Position numbers and translations under genes: made by a program. This document shows positions 42,398-51,650 of a stretch of DNA of 64,000 nucleotides, one piece after another. A model generated the notes under the pieces. The model had not been told where the DNA came from. It saw nothing but the letters and a program-made list of their open reading frames with translations, and searched no databases. The stretch spans positions 96,290-160,289 of the forward strand of contig CALWZK010000001.1 in assembly GCA_944386015.1 (NCBI GenBank), written 5' to 3'. How positions within the stretch are numbered: position 1 is the stretch's first letter; the number at the start of each line of letters is the position of its first letter. This DNA is from an uncultured Faecalibacterium sp. Lineage in GTDB: Bacteria > Bacillota > Clostridia > Oscillospirales > Ruminococcaceae.

Positions 42398-43426
42398 ATG
42401 ACAAAAACCAAAGAACTGGCCCCCGGCGTTCTGCTGTGCCTGGTGCTGGCCGTGCCCTGCTGGCTGCTGGGCAAAGCATTCCCGGTGGTGGGCGGCTCGG
42501 TGTTCGCCATCCTGATCGGCATGGTGATCGCCCTGTTCTACCGCAACAAGGGCGCCGCCCAGGCGGGCATCGCCTATACCTCCAAGAAAATTCTGCAGTA
42601 TGCAGTGATTCTGCTGGGCTTCGGCCTGAACTTGTCCGAGATCGCCCGGGTGGGCGCCACCTCGCTGCCGGTCATTCTGTCCACCATCTCCACCTCTCTG
42701 ATTGTGTCCTTTGTGCTCCACAAGCTGATGCGGATCCCCACCAACATCTCCACCCTGGTGGGCGTGGGCTCTTCCATCTGCGGCGGCTCGGCCATTGCTG
42801 CCACCGCCCCGGTCATCGACGCCGACGACGATGAAATCGCCCAGGCCATCTCGGTGATCTTCCTGTTCAATATCATTGCGGCTTTGACTTTCCCCACCCT
42901 GGGCAGCGTGCTGGGCCTGAGCAACGAGGGCTTCGGCCTGTTTGCAGGCACTGCCGTCAACGACACTTCGTCGGTGACCGCCACTGCGGCCGCCTGGGAT
43001 GGCATGCACCCCGGTGCCAACACCCTGGATCAGGCCACCATCGTCAAGCTGACCCGCACCCTGGCCATCATCCCCATCACCCTGGTGCTGGCCATCTGGC
43101 GCGCTGCCAAGGCCAAGAAGGCCGGCGGCAGCCAGGAGAGCACCTTCTCCCTGAAAAAGGTGTTTCCCTTCTTCATCCTGTTCTTTGTGCTGGCCTCGGT
43201 GATCACCACCGTCGCCACCACCGCCGGGGTGGACGCCTCGGTGTTCCAGCCCTTCAAGGAGCTGTCCAAGTTCTTCATCATCATGGCCATGGGCGCCATC
43301 GGCCTCAACACCGACCTGGTGAAGCTGGTCCGCACCGGCGGCAAACCCATCCTGATGGGCCTGTGCTGCTGGATTGCCATTGCGGCGGTCAGCCTGGGCA
43401 TGCAGCAGGCCATCGGCATTCTGTAA
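42398..43426 (+). CDS. YeiH/UPF0324 family putative sulfate exporter
   Basis: A 342-residue membrane protein with about ten helices of the YeiH (Cons_hypoth698) family, annotated by similarity as sulfate or other anion exporters. Conserved blocks are [32 protein letters not shown] and [24 protein letters not shown] precedes the ATG. It is divergent from a LysR regulator, a conserved pairing, and followed by a terminator. Real substrate is not established for the family. Confidence 0.9.
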   Translation: MTKTKELAPGVLLCLVLAVPCWLLGKAFPVVGGSVFAILIGMVIALFYRNKGAAQAGIAYTSKKILQYAVILLGFGLNLSEIARVGATSLPVILSTISTSLIVSFVLHKLMRIPTNISTLVGVGSSICGGSAIAATAPVIDADDDEIAQAISVIFLFNIIAALTFPTLGSVLGLSNEGFGLFAGTAVNDTSSVTATAAAWDGMHPGANTLDQATIVKLTRTLAIIPITLVLAIWRAAKAKKAGGSQESTFSLKKVFPFFILFFVLASVITTVATTAGVDASVFQPFKELSKFFIIMAMGAIGLNTDLVKLVRTGGKPILMGLCCWIAIAAVSLGMQQAIGIL

Positions 43427-43437
43427 TCTGAATTTTC

Positions 43438-43475
43438 AAGCCCCTGTCCGGTTTTCAGCCGGGCGGGGGCTTTTG
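43438..43475 (+). terminator. Terminator after the yeiH-like gene
   Basis: An AAGCCCC stem with GGGGGCTT and an inner GTCCGG/CCGGGC pairing, followed by TTTT. Confidence 0.7.
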
Positions 43476-43573
43476 CTGTGTCATAGGGGAGCGGGTCTGT
43501 CATAGGATGAAACAGGGGGAGCGCTGCCCTCCGCCCGGCGGGCGGCGCCGCAACCGAACAGGAGGTGAGTGAT

Positions 43574-44206
43574 ATGGCAGAGAGAAAGGGCTGTGATGTT
43601 TCAAAGTGGCAGAGCGAGGTGGACTGGAAACGGCTGAAAGAGTCGGGACAGGTTTCCTTTGTAATTCTGCGGGCCGGGCTGGGCCGGTTCAGCAGCCAGG
43701 AGGACGACCGGTTCCGGGCAAACTATGCCGGCTGCAGGGCGGTGGATCTGCCGGTGGGGGTCTACTGGTACAGTTATGCCAATGACCGCACTGCGGCCCG
43801 GGAAGAAGCCCGGGCCTGCCTGGCGGTGATTGGGGACAAACAGCTGGAGTACCCGGTCTGGTTCGATCAGGAATACAATGCCGCCACCAAGAACATGACG
43901 GTGAAGCAGCGGACCGATGTGGTCAAGTCCTTCTGCGACGAGCTGGAGAATGCAGGGTATTACACCGGCCTCTACTGCAGCCGCAACTGGCTGACCAGCT
44001 ATGTGGACAGCACCAAGCTGAAAGCCTATGACATCTGGGTGGCAGCCTACAACAAGACCCCGGGCAACGTGCCGCTGCCCTATGGCATGTGGCAGTACAG
44101 CAGCACCGGCACCCTGCCGGGCATCGGCACCAACGTGGACCTGGACATCGCCTACAAAAATTATCCTTCCATCATCCGCCGCGCAGGGCTCAACAACCTG
44201 CGCTGA
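43574..44206 (+). CDS. GH25 lysozyme-like muramidase
   Basis: A 210-residue catalytic domain of the GH25 (Cellosyl/Lyc) family, which cuts the glycan strands of peptidoglycan. Catalytic residues are Asp8 in GCDVSKWQ and the Asp98-x-Glu100 pair in VWFDQEYN; the barrel ends in VDLDIAYKNY. No signal peptide and no wall-binding repeats are present, so export must be unusual or the enzyme acts after lysis, as in phage endolysins. No phage genes flank it. The ATG lies after GGAGGTGA; the GTG inside that site is rejected. Confidence 0.9.
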   Translation: MAERKGCDVSKWQSEVDWKRLKESGQVSFVILRAGLGRFSSQEDDRFRANYAGCRAVDLPVGVYWYSYANDRTAAREEARACLAVIGDKQLEYPVWFDQEYNAATKNMTVKQRTDVVKSFCDELENAGYYTGLYCSRNWLTSYVDSTKLKAYDIWVAAYNKTPGNVPLPYGMWQYSSTGTLPGIGTNVDLDIAYKNYPSIIRRAGLNNLR

Positions 44207-44218
44207 GGCGCAAAAAGG

Positions 44219-44254
44219 AGAGGGCCTCCCGTTTTCGGGAAGCCCTCTCTTTTA
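44219..44254. terminator. Bidirectional terminator
   Basis: AGAGGGC-CTCCCG pairs with CGGGA-AGCCCTCT. T-rich tails occur on both strands, between the lysozyme gene and the converging reductase gene. Confidence 0.85.
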
Positions 44255-44296
44255 TTTGAAACTGTTTTGGGTACGGCCTGAATCGCAAAGGTCAGA

Positions 44297-46324
44297 TCAG
44301 AGTGCAGCCAGATATTTGCCCAGCTCGCGGCCCAGGGTCTGTGCCATGCCCACGCTGACGCCGGCAATGGGGGTGCTGTACTGGACGCCAAAGCGGCGGC
44401 CGCAGCAGTTGCCGGTGGCATACAGGCCGGGGATCACATCCAAATGCTCGTCGTAGACGTTCTGGTTGTTGTCGGTCCACAGGCCGCCGGTGGTGCACAG
44501 GAACTCATAGCCTGCATAGATGTCCTTGGCAAAGCCGTAGTAGGGAGCTTTCTGGACAGGGAACAGGACGCTGGGGTCCTTGCCGAAGTCGTCGTCGTAG
44601 CCGGCGGCGCACTTGGCGTTGTAGTTCTCCACAGAGGCCAGGAAGTTTTCCTTCTTCTCGCCGGACAGGCCCAGGTAGTCGGCCAGCTGGTCCAGGGTGT
44701 CGGCAGCGTACAGGTGGATGGTGCCGCCGGTGGTGGTCAGGCTCTCGTCCACACCGTCGGCGCCGGCTGCGTAAGCATCGGCCAGGGCCTGCTCCAGGCT
44801 GGCCTTGTAGGTGGGATCGTTGACGAAGGCAGAACCGTGGCCGGCAGGGAAGGACTCCAGCTGCTGGTAGATGTCGGCGTCAAAGATGCTGTAGATGGTG
44901 CCCTTGTGGCGGGCAGCCTCGGCGCCTGCAAAGACGGGGTCACCGAAGCCCTCGTTGCAGAACCGGTTGCAGTCGTTGTCCAGCCACAGGTTGCCGCAGG
45001 AGCCGATCAGTCCGCTGGGGAAGAAGAAGGTGCCGCCCATGGTGGACAGGGGGCCCGGCTCCAGCTTGCCGCCGGCCCAGACGCCCATCTTGATGCCCTT
45101 GCCGTCCCGGTCCATGCCGGTGATCTTCTTGCCGTCGCCGGTGAAGTTCAGGGCGTTGATGTTGGGGCACAGCTCGTCCACCATCTCGGCGTCGGCCGAG
45201 AAGTCACCGGCTGCCAGCACCACACCCTTGGTGCCGTTGTAGCGGACATAGCCGTCGGGGGTCTTGGCGATGACGCCGGTCACGCGGTCGGAATCATCCT
45301 TTTCCAGATACTGGGCGTCGTTGCTGTAGAAAATCTGGGCGCCCTTGTCCACGATGTACTGGGTGACCACCTTGCTGTGCTCGGTGACAGTGTAGGTGCC
45401 CTCAAAGAAGATGCCGGGGAACTGTGCGGTGCCGTTCCAGAACTTCTGGCCGGCCAGCTCGCCCTTGAAGTTGGTGGGGTAGGGGTTGTGGAAAGCCCGC
45501 AGCTGCTTCTTGTTCTCCTCGGAAGCCAGGCTGATGAACCAGTCGAAGGTATCGCCGCAGTTCTTCAGGTACTTCATCACCAGGGTGGGGTTGGACATGT
45601 TGCAGCCCCGCAGCTGCCAGTCGTTCAGCACTTCCACCGGGTCGACCTCGGGGATGCCCTGCTCCTTCAGCCACTGGGAGTTGATGTGGCCGAAGTCGCA
45701 GCCGGTCCAGGCGTGGTTCTCCTCGTCCATCTTCTCGATGACGATGACCGAAGCGCCGCCCTCGATGGCAGCACGGGCGCAGGCCAGGCCGGCCTGGCCC
45801 AGGCCGATCACCACCACGTCTGCCTCCAGGGTGTCGGTGATGTTCTCCTCTGCGATGGGTTCCGGGGCGGTCCGCCAGTTGATGGTCTCGGTCTGGACGG
45901 TGACGCTCTCGGGGTCCACGCCCTTGGCCTGGGCAATGCACTTGCCGGCGGCCTCCTTGATGGCGTTGGAGGTGATGGTGGCGCCTGCCACAGCGTCCAC
46001 CTCGCTGGACTGTGCGTCCAGGATGGCGGTGGTCAGCTGCTCGGCAGCGGCGCCGCCGATGCTCTCGGTCTCGCCGGAAGCGTCGATCACCACCTCGGTG
46101 ATCTTCTCTGCATCAAAGGTCATGGTGACGGTAACGTCGCCGTTGATGCCCTGGGCGGTGGCGGTGTAGGTGCCTGCGGTGTAGCCGCCGGCGGTGCTGC
46201 CTGCGCTGGCAGCGGTGCTGGAGGACTCACAGGCAGCCAGAGCGCCTGCAGTGATGCCGCTCATGGCAGCCGCAGCAGTCAGCTTCAGGAAGCCCTTACG
46301 ACTGATCTTGTTCATTTTCTTCAT
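44297..46324 (-). CDS. FMN- and FAD-containing reductase lipoprotein (fumarate-reductase-like)
   Basis: A 675-residue exported flavoprotein. The signal has a Tat-like SRKGFLK motif and lipobox ALAAC (Cys32). An FMN-binding domain (about 48-134) carries DAVAGATITS, where Thr118 would hold covalent FMN. The FAD-binding domain starts VVVIGLGQAG near residue 172. The C-terminus reads GNCCGRRFGVQYSTPIAG, not the GNNRLGGNA form of true fumarate reductases, so it probably reduces another unsaturated organic acid as a respiratory electron acceptor. The start could be either of two ATGs nine bases apart after AAGGAG. Divergent from a PucR-type regulator. Confidence 0.88.
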   Translation of the reverse strand: MKKMNKISRKGFLKLTAAAAMSGITAGALAACESSSTAASAGSTAGGYTAGTYTATAQGINGDVTVTMTFDAEKITEVVIDASGETESIGGAAAEQLTTAILDAQSSEVDAVAGATITSNAIKEAAGKCIAQAKGVDPESVTVQTETINWRTAPEPIAEENITDTLEADVVVIGLGQAGLACARAAIEGGASVIVIEKMDEENHAWTGCDFGHINSQWLKEQGIPEVDPVEVLNDWQLRGCNMSNPTLVMKYLKNCGDTFDWFISLASEENKKQLRAFHNPYPTNFKGELAGQKFWNGTAQFPGIFFEGTYTVTEHSKVVTQYIVDKGAQIFYSNDAQYLEKDDSDRVTGVIAKTPDGYVRYNGTKGVVLAAGDFSADAEMVDELCPNINALNFTGDGKKITGMDRDGKGIKMGVWAGGKLEPGPLSTMGGTFFFPSGLIGSCGNLWLDNDCNRFCNEGFGDPVFAGAEAARHKGTIYSIFDADIYQQLESFPAGHGSAFVNDPTYKASLEQALADAYAAGADGVDESLTTTGGTIHLYAADTLDQLADYLGLSGEKKENFLASVENYNAKCAAGYDDDFGKDPSVLFPVQKAPYYGFAKDIYAGYEFLCTTGGLWTDNNQNVYDEHLDVIPGLYATGNCCGRRFGVQYSTPIAGVSVGMAQTLGRELGKYLAAL

Positions 46325-46491
46325 TGCTCCTTTTTCTGATGGGCCAAAATCATACCCCGGGGTTGTGACATTCCCTTTTTCGTTAATAGTATAACGATAT
46401 CCTTTTCTAAAATCATCGGATAAACTCCGCAAAATAGCCCCACTTTTTCGGGTGTTTATGCTATATTAATAGGAGAAAAGGAGGAAAGGAC

Positions 46492-47730
46492 ATGAAAGAG
46501 ATCGACGCGTTCCGGCAGATGCTTTTGGAGCAGCTGGCCAGGGCAGAGGGGATGGAAGCTCTGGCCCAGGCGGCCAGGGATTATTTGCAGGAGTCCTTTG
46601 CAGTCTGCGATGCGGCCTACACCCTCATCACCACCACAGCGCCCGGGAAGGACGACGGAGTCTTTGTGGTCCAGTCTTCCCAGCAGCGGATTATGCGGCC
46701 TGAGATTGTGGAAGAGATGCAGAACAAAGGGATCAGCGAGCGGTTCCAAAAGAGCAGGGAGGCCTTCTCCATCTACAATCCATCCTGCGGGCAGTGGGAA
46801 ATTTTCTGTGCTCTGTCCATCCACGGCCAGGTGGCGGGTTACCTGTTCCTGCGGACCGGCCGGCAGCCGGACCAGGACCGGCTGGAAGCCTGGACCACCC
46901 TGGGTCAGGCCCTGTCGGTGGAACTGCAGAAGGGAGAATATGCCATCCCCGGCCCCCTGCAGCCCGCCCAGTCCCGGATCCTGCGCCAGCTGGTGGAGGG
47001 GGAAATCTCCCAGGAAGACCTGATCCTGCAGCGGCTGCGGCAGACCGGCTGGAAACCCAGCCGGAGCTACCGTCTGGGCTGCCTGGTGTGTCTGGAGGCG
47101 TCTCTGTTTTCCTCCCTGCGGCACGAACAGCTGCTGCGGCAGGCAGCGGACCTGCTGCCCGACAGCCTGAGCTGCGCTGCCCGGGACAGCATGCTGTGTC
47201 CCGCCGGCCTGCTGGACCAGGACAGCGCCGGCCAGATGGTCAAGCTGCGCCACTGGCTGGAGTACCACCAGTTTGATCTGGCGGTCAGCATGCCCTTTGA
47301 CTCTTTATTAAAGGTACCCGAGGCCCATGCCCAGACCCGGACTGTGGTCCAGACCATGCTCCGCTGCGCCGAGGCGCGGACCCCCAGGGGGAGTGTGGTT
47401 TCCCGGTACGAGGAAGCGTTCCCTCTGACCACCTTCCTGCGGAACCATACCATCGAGGATATCCAGCACTGCATCCATCCCCATATCCGCCTGCTGTGGG
47501 AGCATGACCGGGCCCACGGCACCCAGTATATTCCCACCCTGCGGCAGTATTTTGCCCACAACCGCAATACCACCGCCGCCAGCGCCGCCCTGTTCATCCA
47601 CAAGACCACCCTGTTCTACCGCCTGGAACAGATGGAAAACCTGGTGGGGCCCTTCCTGAAAGACCCAAAACGTTTGTTCCTCTATGAATATTCCATGCTT
47701 CTGCTGGAGCAGCTGCCCGCCGGCGATTGA
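46492..47730 (+). CDS. PucR/CdaR-type transcriptional regulator
   Basis: A 412-residue regulator with a C-terminal PucR helix-turn-helix (TLRQYFAHNRNTTAASAALF; IHKTTLFYRLEQMENLVG) and a GAF-like N-terminal sensor half. An extended -10 (TGCTATATT) about 30 bases upstream and AAAGGAGGAAAGG before the ATG support the start. It is divergent from the flavoprotein reductase, separated by about 170 bases, and probably controls it in response to its substrate. Confidence 0.87.
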   Translation: MKEIDAFRQMLLEQLARAEGMEALAQAARDYLQESFAVCDAAYTLITTTAPGKDDGVFVVQSSQQRIMRPEIVEEMQNKGISERFQKSREAFSIYNPSCGQWEIFCALSIHGQVAGYLFLRTGRQPDQDRLEAWTTLGQALSVELQKGEYAIPGPLQPAQSRILRQLVEGEISQEDLILQRLRQTGWKPSRSYRLGCLVCLEASLFSSLRHEQLLRQAADLLPDSLSCAARDSMLCPAGLLDQDSAGQMVKLRHWLEYHQFDLAVSMPFDSLLKVPEAHAQTRTVVQTMLRCAEARTPRGSVVSRYEEAFPLTTFLRNHTIEDIQHCIHPHIRLLWEHDRAHGTQYIPTLRQYFAHNRNTTAASAALFIHKTTLFYRLEQMENLVGPFLKDPKRLFLYEYSMLLLEQLPAGD

Positions 47731-47755
47731 ACTGAGAAAAATCTGTGAACATTGG

Positions 47756-47784
47756 TTGACTTTCCCAATGGGGCGTGCTATGCT
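47756..47784 (+). promoter_or_regulatory. Promoter of the TauE-like gene
   Basis: TTGACT, 17 bases, TATGCT. Confidence 0.6.
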
Positions 47785-47853
47785 TTTCTTCAAAATGGAA
47801 GGATACGACCTTGTATCCCAAAAGAAACAGCGAAAGAACGAGGAAATACAAAA

Positions 47854-48630
47854 ATGAATTTGCTCGAAGTGGTCCTGGTTACCTTTTTTGCCGGTATGGG
47901 GGCGGGCCTGGGCACAGGCTTTGCCGGCATGAGCGCTGCCGCCGTCATCACGCCCATGCTGGTGACGTTCCTGCACATGGACTCCTATATGGCGGTGGGC
48001 ATCGCCCTGTCATCGGATGTGCTGGCCAGCGCCGTGTCCGCCTATACCTACGGGAAGCACAAGAACCTGGATATCCGCAACGGCCTGATCATGATGATCA
48101 GCGTCCTGGCCTTTACGGTGGTGGGCAGCTTTGTTTCCAGCCTGATCCCCTCGGCCACCATCGGAAACTTCTCGGTGTTCATGACCTTTTTGCTGGGCAT
48201 CAAGTTCCTGGTGATGCCGGTGATGACCACCCGGGAGTCGATGGACAAGGTAACCCCCCGCCGGCGGGCCATTGAGGCCCTGGTGAGCGGTGTGGTGATC
48301 GGCTTCATCTGCGGCTTTATGGGGGCCGGCGGCGGCATGATGATGCTGCTGATTCTGACCACCGTGCTGGGCTACGAGCTGAAAACCGCTGTGGGCACCA
48401 GCGTGTTCATCATGACCTTCACCGCCTTCACCGGCGCCGTTTCCCACTTCGCCATTGCAGGTCACCCGGACGGGCTGGTGTTCATCCTCTGCGTGATCTT
48501 CACCTTTATCTGGGCCCGGGTGGCAGCGGTCTTTGCCAACAAGGCAGACCCCGTCACCCTGAACCGGGCCACCGGTGTGATCCTGGTGGTTCTGGGCGTG
48601 GTGGTTCTGTCGGTCTCGATCCTGGAATAA
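47854..48630 (+). CDS. TauE/SafE family anion exporter
   Basis: A 258-residue membrane protein with about eight helices of the TauE/SafE family, proposed exporters of sulfite, sulfoacetate or other organic anions. Each half carries the glycine-rich start (GAGLGTGFAGMSAAAVITP; GFICGFMGAGGGMMMLLIL). GAGGA precedes the ATG. Its position between two organic-acid reductase loci might mean it exports a product of those, which is speculation. Confidence 0.88.
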   Translation: MNLLEVVLVTFFAGMGAGLGTGFAGMSAAAVITPMLVTFLHMDSYMAVGIALSSDVLASAVSAYTYGKHKNLDIRNGLIMMISVLAFTVVGSFVSSLIPSATIGNFSVFMTFLLGIKFLVMPVMTTRESMDKVTPRRRAIEALVSGVVIGFICGFMGAGGGMMMLLILTTVLGYELKTAVGTSVFIMTFTAFTGAVSHFAIAGHPDGLVFILCVIFTFIWARVAAVFANKADPVTLNRATGVILVVLGVVVLSVSILE

Positions 48631-48647
48631 ACCACATAACGGCAACA

Positions 48648-48697
48648 AAACGGCCTCTCTGCACCGGCGCTTGCGCCGCACAGAGAGGCCGTTTTTG
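48648..48697. terminator. Bidirectional terminator
   Basis: AAACGGCCTCTCTG pairs with CAGAGAGGCCGTTT with an inner CGGCGC/GCGCCG stem and T-runs on both sides. Confidence 0.9.
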
Positions 48698-48705
48698 TCG
48701 TTGAA

Positions 48706-49431
48706 TTATTCGCTGCGGAGTTTGTGGCAGTACTGGGTGCAGAGCTTGTCGGTGCATTCCGAGCACTTGAGGGCGGCGTTGGAATGATCCCAGAACCGCT
48801 CGGGGTACATCATGACGCACAGCTCCCACACCAGCCAGGCGATGGCGGCCATTAGCACCAGAGACCCCGCATAAAACCCGCCCGCAAAAATCAGGGGAGA
48901 AAACATCATCAGGTGGTCCCAGTTGAAGATGCGGCAGGTGGTGCAGCAGCGGTTTTTCATGATCAGCCGGAAGGGGCACCAGATCAGCACGCAGATCAGG
49001 TCGCAGACATAGAACAGCACCGAGATCATAAACAGGCCGGCCTGGTCCAGGACGCCGGTGAAATACAGGGCCCCGATGGCGGCGATCAGCAGGCACCAGA
49101 GCACAAAGACCTTGTAGGCGGCCAGGGTGGTGGAGACCACATAGCTGCGCAGCCCCTCATAGTTGATCTTTTCCCGGATGGGCCGGAAGTGGTTGGAAAA
49201 CAGCTTCTGGGACCCCAGGGGCAGCTTGTTTTTGATGGGGACAATTTGGAGGAACATGTCTGCCGCCCAGATGAGCCACAGCAGGTGCAGGGGAGACAGA
49301 CCCTTGAAAAAGTTCATCCCCAGCAGGACATCAAAGGCATCCCGCCGGAAGGCATACAGCAGGCAGCACAGAATCAGGATGATGCAGCGCCCCGCCAGCC
49401 GGGCAAAATACAGCTTTCTGGTTTTCGACAT
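48706..49431 (-). CDS. Membrane protein with C-terminal cysteine clusters, unknown function
   Basis: A 241-residue membrane protein with about five helices. Cysteine groups lie after the fourth helix (RCCTTCRIFNWDHLMM) and at the extreme C-terminus (KCSECTDKLCTQYCHKL). The first looks membrane-proximal and the second is a compact six-cysteine/histidine cluster able to bind Fe-S, zinc or haem-like cofactors. The start MSKTRKLYF follows AGAGGA. No family recognised; a redox or metal role in the membrane is possible given the flanking reductase genes. Confidence 0.75.
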   Translation of the reverse strand: MSKTRKLYFARLAGRCIILILCCLLYAFRRDAFDVLLGMNFFKGLSPLHLLWLIWAADMFLQIVPIKNKLPLGSQKLFSNHFRPIREKINYEGLRSYVVSTTLAAYKVFVLWCLLIAAIGALYFTGVLDQAGLFMISVLFYVCDLICVLIWCPFRLIMKNRCCTTCRIFNWDHLMMFSPLIFAGGFYAGSLVLMAAIAWLVWELCVMMYPERFWDHSNAALKCSECTDKLCTQYCHKLRSE

Positions 49432-49532
49432 AGGATTCCTCTTTCCAATACACCGCAGCAAAAGAAAACAGCCTGATCCGCTTCCGCGCAGCGGCGCAGG
49501 CTGAAAGGCCACTCAGATAGTTCAATATTTTT

Positions 49533-49561
49533 ATTATAATGGAAAACGACAAAAACTGCAA
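49533..49561 (-). promoter_or_regulatory. Promoter of the cysteine-cluster membrane protein gene
   Basis: TTGCAG, 17 bases, TATAAT on the minus strand. Confidence 0.7.
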
Positions 49562-49590
49562 GAGACTTTTCGGGGCCGCGGCGGCCGGCC

Positions 49591-49855
49591 TTACAGCAAA
49601 GCCGGATCCTGCCGGCCTGCCGGGATCAGCCCGGGGGCCTGCTGGAGGCTGTAGTCAATCAGGCTTTGGGCCTGGGGCGAGTAGGCGCGCCCCTCACAGG
49701 TGGCAAGATAGATGGAGCGGTACAGCTGGTTTTGCTGCAGGGGAAGGATGGCGATGTTGCTGCTGTGAATCTGGGGATAGTCGGTGCTGATGAAAATCCC
49801 CAGCCCGGCCTCCACCATCCCCAGCAGTACGGTCTCATCGTTGGACAGGCCCGCC
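49591..49855 (-). pseudogene. 3' remnant of a LysR-type regulator gene
   Basis: About 88 codons matching the last third of a LysR effector domain (VAGLSNDETVLLGMVEAGLG; GIFISTDYPQI; SIYLATCEGRAYSPQAQSLI). The helix-turn-helix and most of the effector domain are missing. The frame stops matching at about 49855, where the divergent flavoprotein sequence begins. A TAA ends it at 49591. It cannot be a regulator in this form. Confidence 0.75.
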
Positions 49856-51490
49856 ACCCTGACCAGCAACGGCCTGCTGGCCGCTGTGGCAGACGCTCTG
49901 ACGGCTGCCGGCCTGAACCCCGATGACTACAAGACCGAGATCGCCGCCACCAAGGGCGAGGACACCGCCTATGATGTGGATGTCGTCGTGGTGGGCGCCG
50001 GCGGCGCCGGCATGGCAGCCGCGGCCAGTGCAGCCGAGGAAGGCGCCAGCGTGCTGGTGCTGGAGAAGGCTGCGGCCATCGGCGGCAACACCAAGCTGGG
50101 TGAAGGCACCTATGACAGCGCCGACCCCGAGCTGCAGAGCACGGTGGAGATGACCGCTGACAACTGCAAAGAGGTGGAAGAGGCCATCAGCGTCGAGACC
50201 GATGCCCCCGAGTACCAGGCCCTGCTGGACGATGTGGCCGCCGACTATGCCGAGTGGCAGGCCAATGACGGCGTGAACCTGTTTGACAGCGTCAACTGGC
50301 ACGCCCTGCAGACCTACCAGGGCGGCGGGTCGATGGACAACATCGCCCTGATCCGCACCTTTGCAGAGCAGGCCCCCGTCACGCTGGAATGGCTGAAAAA
50401 TGAGATCGGCATTCCCTTCAAGTCCGATTACATCTTTATGCCCATCGGCGGCAAGTGGACCCGCGGCCATCAGGTGGACCTGGTGGCAGCCACCGGCGAG
50501 GAAGGCGACAACGGCGGCCGCGTCTACATTGAAAAGCTGGAAGAGTACGCCACCCAGCGGGGCGCTACCATCGAGACCAACGCCCAGGTGACCGCCCTGC
50601 TGACCGATGACACCGGCGCTGTGGTGGGCTGTGAGGCCACCCGCACCGACGGCAGCAAGATCACCGTCAACGCCAAGAGCGTCATCATCACCTCCGGCGG
50701 CTACGGCGCCGACAGCGACCTGGTGCTGAAGTACAGCAACGGCGCCATCACCACCAAGCTCCACAGCTGTGCTGTCACCAGCACCGGCGACGGTCTGGGC
50801 CTGGCTGAGTCGGTGGGCGGTGCCCTGATCAACCTGGATCAGATCCAGGTCCATCCCCTGGGCGACCCCATTGATGACTGCGGCTGCGTGAGCGAGTTCG
50901 TGGGTAACTGGCTGAGCGCCACCGAGTACCTGTTTGTGAACAAGGAAGGCCAGCGCTTCATCAACGAGGACAACACCCGCTATGCCATCAGCATGGCAGA
51001 GCTGCAGCAGACCGACGGCGAGATGTGGCTGATTGTGGACAGAAGCGAGATTGCAGACGATGACGCCCGCGATGCCCTGATCGAGAGCCTGCTGGCCGAT
51101 GGCCACTCCTATGTGGCCGACACCCTGGAAGAGCTGGCCGAGAAGATCGGCGTGGATCCCGCCGCCCTGACTGCCACCGTTGAGAAATACAACGAGGGCA
51201 TGCTGAATGGCAAGGACGAGTTCGGCAAGTCTGCCAGCGCAGATTCCGTGATCGAGCAGGGCCCCTTCTACGCCAGCCTGCGCACCCCCACCGTCCACTA
51301 CACCATGGGCGGCATCGAGATCAACGAGAACGCTGAGGTGCTGGATGCAGACGGCAACGCCATCCCCGGCCTGTATGCAGCCGGTGAGGTCACCAGCGGC
51401 ATCCACGGCAACAACCGTCTGGGCGGCAATGCTTACCCCGACATCATGACCTTCGGCCGGATTGCCGGTCTGAACGCCGCTGCCCAGTAA
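49856..51490 (+). pseudogene. 5'-truncated fumarate reductase-like flavoprotein
   Basis: The frame enters at TLTSNGLLAAVADALTAAGL, the end of an FMN-binding domain (normally preceded by DxxSGA), and then runs through the whole FAD domain: VVVVGAGGAG, GGNTKLGEG and the hallmark HGNNRLGGNAYPDIMTFG of soluble fumarate reductases. The signal peptide, lipobox and nearly all of the FMN domain are absent. The only upstream starts in this frame lie in antisense LysR sequence without a ribosome binding site. The remaining 545 codons are otherwise intact, with no internal stop, so the truncation is recent or an assembly artefact. Confidence 0.8.
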
Positions 51491-51551
51491 ACAACAGAGA
51501 AATTCCAGCATGAATTGCAGGAGGCTGACCCACTGGACAGCTTCCTTTTGG

Positions 51552-51590
51552 GACAGGCACCCTGTGATGGGGTGCCTGTCTTCTTTTTGG
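51552..51590 (+). terminator. Terminator after the truncated flavoprotein
   Basis: GACAGGCACCC pairs with GGGTGCCTGTC and is followed by TTCTTTTT. Confidence 0.9.
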
Positions 51591-51650
51591 CCGGAGCACT
51601 GTACAGGATTGGCCCGGCCGTGCTACAATACAGTCAAAGGGGGAAAACAG

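Noticed and set aside
49784..49855. ATG at 49784 as the start of the flavoprotein
   Set aside because: The codons between 49784 and about 49855 are antisense LysR sequence, with no ribosome binding site and no signal peptide.
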